Of a stretch of DNA of 5,581 nt, positions 5,535-5,581 are shown piece by piece. Each line of letters opens with the position of its first letter. Position 1 is the stretch's first letter. Made by a program: the position numbers and the translations under genes. Below the pieces are notes generated by a model. It saw only the letters and a list, made by a program, of their open reading frames with translations. It was not told where the DNA came from and did not search any database. Location: positions 1-5,581 of the forward strand of contig RGBY01000166.1 of assembly GCA_009919445.1 (NCBI GenBank), read 5' to 3'. This DNA is from Planctomycetia bacterium. Lineage in GTDB: Bacteria > Planctomycetota > Planctomycetia > Pirellulales > UBA1268.

Positions 5535-5581
5535 CGAAAGGCTCGGTGAAGATGGCGTGGAACGTGCAAGAAAGGCAGGGT

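Noticed and set aside
5122..5549. Forward frames opposite arfB
   Set aside because: They are antisense shadows of a clearly identified gene; the Arg-rich and Ser-rich content mirrors the basic ArfB tail.

Overview
This is a moderately GC-rich bacterial chromosome segment of housekeeping genes. I see no insertion sequence, phage gene, CRISPR array, tRNA or rRNA. The likely source is a planctomycete or close relative. The basis for this is the two small lineage-type proteins (the TPR protein after leuD and the UVR-type protein), which I recall as typical of Planctomycetota, and a BioB closer to the Bacillus type than to the E. coli type. This is recollection and inference; no marker gene in the window settles it.

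Layout. Positions 1-939 read forward: the 3' part of leuD (leucine biosynthesis, cut by the left edge), a strong stem-loop, then a small TPR protein. From 999 to 5534 everything reads in reverse. In transcription order this is arfB (rescue of stalled ribosomes), a UVR-motif-family protein, a small acidic orphan, an M24 Xaa-Pro-type peptidase, and bioB (last step of biotin synthesis). The two blocks converge at 940-998. The reverse genes have gaps of about 90 to 300 bases and no shared pathway, so they look like neighbours with separate or loosely linked transcription. One extended -10 promoter is visible between arfB and the UVR-family gene.

What stands out. (1) The last ~40 codons of the UVR-family gene read more like a UVR motif in the neighbouring frame. 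(2) Just downstream, a start-less stretch of 50 codons reads like the end of a real protein. These two steps are displaced in the same direction, which suggests missing bases (mutation or assembly error) or decayed genes. (3) The gap upstream of bioB holds several mutually exclusive stem-loops and a 29-codon ORF overlapping the bioB start. This could be a leader regulating biotin synthase, but it is unproven. No clearly new multi-gene system is visible.
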